Assembly (NCBI GenBank): GCA_037974965.1
Contig: JBBPFI010000005.1
Span: forward strand, 930,001 to 994,000
DNA: 64,000 nt
Direction of reading: 5' to 3'
Origin: Dacryopinax spathularia
Lineage: Eukaryota > Basidiomycota > Dacrymycetes > Dacrymycetales > Dacrymycetaceae
Shown: piece after piece, positions 61,742 to 64,000 of the stretch
How positions within the stretch are numbered: the stretch's first letter is position 1
Layout of the letters: each line of letters opens with the position of its first letter
The notes under the pieces: generated by a model
The model's database searches: none
Told to the model about the DNA's origin: nothing
What the model saw: the letters and a program-made list of their open reading frames with translations, nothing else
Translations under genes and position numbers: made by a program

Positions 61742-64000
61742 TCACTTGCAAGTGTCGGTCTCCAACGCTTTGGAAGCCGTGCGTTTCAGCATGATCAAGG
61801 TGTCGCGTGCGGCCTTTGCGCTCAGTCCGAATGGATAGCAAGGGAAGAAGTGACCTAGCTCTTCGCATGTCTCCGGTCGACGATGATACGGCAGCTGCAG
61901 CCATTCACACACCGCACAGGGTGTATTTGGGTTAGCGGGAGAGCGTAAACAGCGCTGGGTCGAAGTCAACGCGAAGTCCTTCCGCTGGGCATGAGTTACT
62001 CACCCTCAGTGCTAGCAAAGAATCTGGGTGCTCCTCTAGCTGTTGATAGAGGGCGCAACGTCCGTCTGCGTGTATACACTGCCCCGCGCACAACGTACCG
62101 TCCTCCCACGATTCACGGATGGCCCGTAGAACGGATTCGGGATGAACGAACGACACAGCCTTCCCGTCGGCACGACGGGAAAGTCGCTGGGGTGGCACTT
62201 CAACCTTCTGGCCGCTCGTGCTCTTAGGCGACTCTCGGGGCGAGCGAGTCGCCGTCGCGGCTGGCTGACGCTTCGGAATCTCGACATCGACGCATTGACC
62301 AGTAACTAAAAGTAACGGAAGGCCCTCTTGCTTGACGTCCTCTGGGAGTTGTCGGTATGCGCTGGACATCCGACGCCCTGCTTCCACCCAAAAACACAAG
62401 TCTTTGAGCAGGTCCCACAGACCGGGCAAGCGCCCCACCGCCAACCCACCTATAAATTAGTCAGAAGAGAAAGAGATAGATCGTAATTGGCTTACGTGAT
62501 CGCTTTCGCCAATACCTACCCAGGCCAATAGCGTCACTGTTAACAAGCCGCTCGAATACAGGAAGGTCGTCGATTCCCCCAGCTCCGCAGCTAGCAATGG
62601 TCCTCCGCCCTCGCCAGTATACACAGGCCCACAACACCTCCATGTGGGCTCGCAGCCGCCAAAATGCGTTTCTGACCTTCAATGAGCCCTCATCCGTCTC
62701 GGTATCGAGCGAGGGAGGCTGTGACCGCCATCGCTCCTCCTCGAGCCTCAGCACCTGAGCTTGCTCTTTCAAAACGCGGAGCAAAGAGAAGAGCATGTAC
62801 GCCCAATTACAGTAGTTCGCCGATCCAAAAACGCCTTGCGTGGTCGCCCCCTCTTTCTGGAAGAGAGACTTCCACCGTGCCTGAGCTTCCAGATCCTCGG
62901 CCTCACAGGCCTGTTGATATTTGGCCGTGATATAGTCTATAACGGTTGGGTGCAGCGTTAACGTTTTCGGCTTCTGGCGTGCCGACCCGAGAAACTCCTC
63001 GGACCACTGCAACAGCCACGTGAAAGCGTCGCCACTCTCTGTCAGAGGTAAGGTGATGTCGCGTATGTTGTTCCAGAGGAGGTATTCGACGACCCGCCTG
63101 TTCCAAAAATTGAGAACATGCGCAGTATACGGGACAGCCACATACGACGACCACTGGCTCCATGCTTGGTCAGACCCAGGGGATTGTTCGTTTGACGGTC
63201 CATGGCCTAGTATGCCAAGTAAATTTGCCACTAATTCCGAGGCATTGCGGCAGCCACAAGTCTCCGGTCTGAAGCCATGAGTGATACACACTGACCCTAG
63301 CCCTAACCCCGTACCTGCTCGCGATTTGCTCCTGCAACGCCGCAAACCTGGCCCCTTGTTCTGTAAAACGAGACACCTGCCATTGGATGGTTCGATATTT
63401 GCGAATGCGCGAGGATGAGTTTCTCGTTGACCCTTGGAAGAGTCATTAGTTTGTTGGGGAACAGGGGTAGTAGGGGAAGGGCCTACCCGCGATGGCCCTG
63501 TCGCGCTGCGGGCATACGGAAGCAATTCCTGGCATCTCCGGTGATATCACTACAGCGCAGACCCACGACTGCTGCTCTCTTTGAAAAGAGAGGGTGGTGC
63601 AGGCCTCCCTTAGACCATGGTCACCTGCATCCCGCTGCAAAAGCCATGCCAGGACATGCAACACGGAAGGGAAGCCGTTGCGAAGCTTGGAAAACGGGGT
63701 GTCATGCTGGCCATCGGCCCATCGAGACTGGATATTGTAACCCATGATTGGCTCGGAGGCTTGAGTCGGCTTGATGGAGGCCAAGGCGGCTGTCCAATGG
63801 ACGATGGCCTCCTCTGCTGACGGTCTGCGATGCCTTTGTTGACAGAAACGGATCGAAATTTCTTCTCCCATAACGTGCTCCAGATCTTGGATCTGGCGCA
63901 GGTCGCCTGAAGAAGGATCGTAGATATACAATATTGGGGATAGTGAAAACTTGGCTGGTCTGTAGAGGTCGACGAGTAGAAAGAAGTGACAGCGGCGAGA
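61742..64000 (-). CDS. Unrecognised gene H with C-terminal Cys motif, 5' end beyond window
   Basis: Minus-strand gene cut by the right edge. From the edge it reads FLLVDLYRPAKFSLSPILYI, then MGEEISIRFCQQRHRRPSAE. A resolved set of exons follows: one ending at 63315, then 63230-62496, 62449-62004 and 61954-61742, with introns of 84, 46 and 49 nt. One join near 63400-63470 is not resolved. The middle is helical (VVEYLLWNNIRDITLPLTES, FWRLRAHMEVLWACVYWRGR). The C-terminal part has LCAGQCIHADGRCALYQQL, a phase-0 intron, then NTPCAVCEWLQLPYH and further Cys. Gene F shares this C-terminal motif and intron place, so F and H are relatives although the rest has drifted. No known domain is recognised; the Cys may bind metal. 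Confidence 0.55.

Overview
The window looks like nuclear DNA from a filamentous basidiomycete, most likely an agaricomycete. Introns are dense and short (about 45-85 nt, GT-AG). Housekeeping proteins are clearly fungal (PRP8, KRE6/SKN1, RPA3, RAD9, BCKDH E1-alpha, Mit_KHE1). Several gene families that expand in mushroom-forming fungi are present: TPR-CHAT proteins, zinc-ribbon alpha-kinases, F-box proteins, RTA1-like membrane proteins and an integrase-core gene. All assignments come from reading the sequence and from recalled family motifs; no database search was run.

Layout, left to right. 1-0.9 kb: 5' part of a KRE6/SKN1 beta-glucan gene (minus, cut by the window edge). 2.4-9.8 kb: complete PRP8 with five introns. 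10.5-17.2 kb: three tandem RTA1-like seven-TM genes; the third has an apparent one-base frameshift. 17.5-20.9 kb (minus) and 27.5-30.9 kb (plus): two paralogous TPR-CHAT proteins. They bracket two mitochondrial genes, Mit_KHE1 (minus) and BCKDH E1-alpha (plus). 31.7-36.8 kb (plus) and 44.9-47.6 kb (minus): two copies of an unrecognised family (families D and E here) sharing a core of about 190 residues and the same introns. Between them lie a 76-bp tandem repeat array (37.6-39.2 kb), an unrecognised gene with a Cys motif (F) and an F-box/LRR gene. 47.9-48.9 kb: a second F-box-like gene.

49.2-53.5 kb: two 591-bp, nearly identical arms in inverted orientation enclose RPA3 and a convergent DDE integrase-core gene. 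54.1-57.7 kb: an alpha-kinase with two N-terminal zinc ribbons, followed by an unrecognised gene whose start overlaps its last exon. 59.4-61.5 kb: RAD9 checkpoint clamp subunit. 61.7-64 kb: an unrecognised gene (H) related to F at its C-terminus and running off the right edge.

The left third is mostly ordinary core genome. From about 31 kb rightward the window is accessory in character: lineage-specific families, duplicated in inverted orientation, mixed with satellites and inverted repeats. RPA3, RAD9 and the kinase sit inside this zone. The strongest candidates for undescribed biology are families D/E and F/H and the paired TPR-CHAT proteins, which keep an apparent His-Cys protease dyad.
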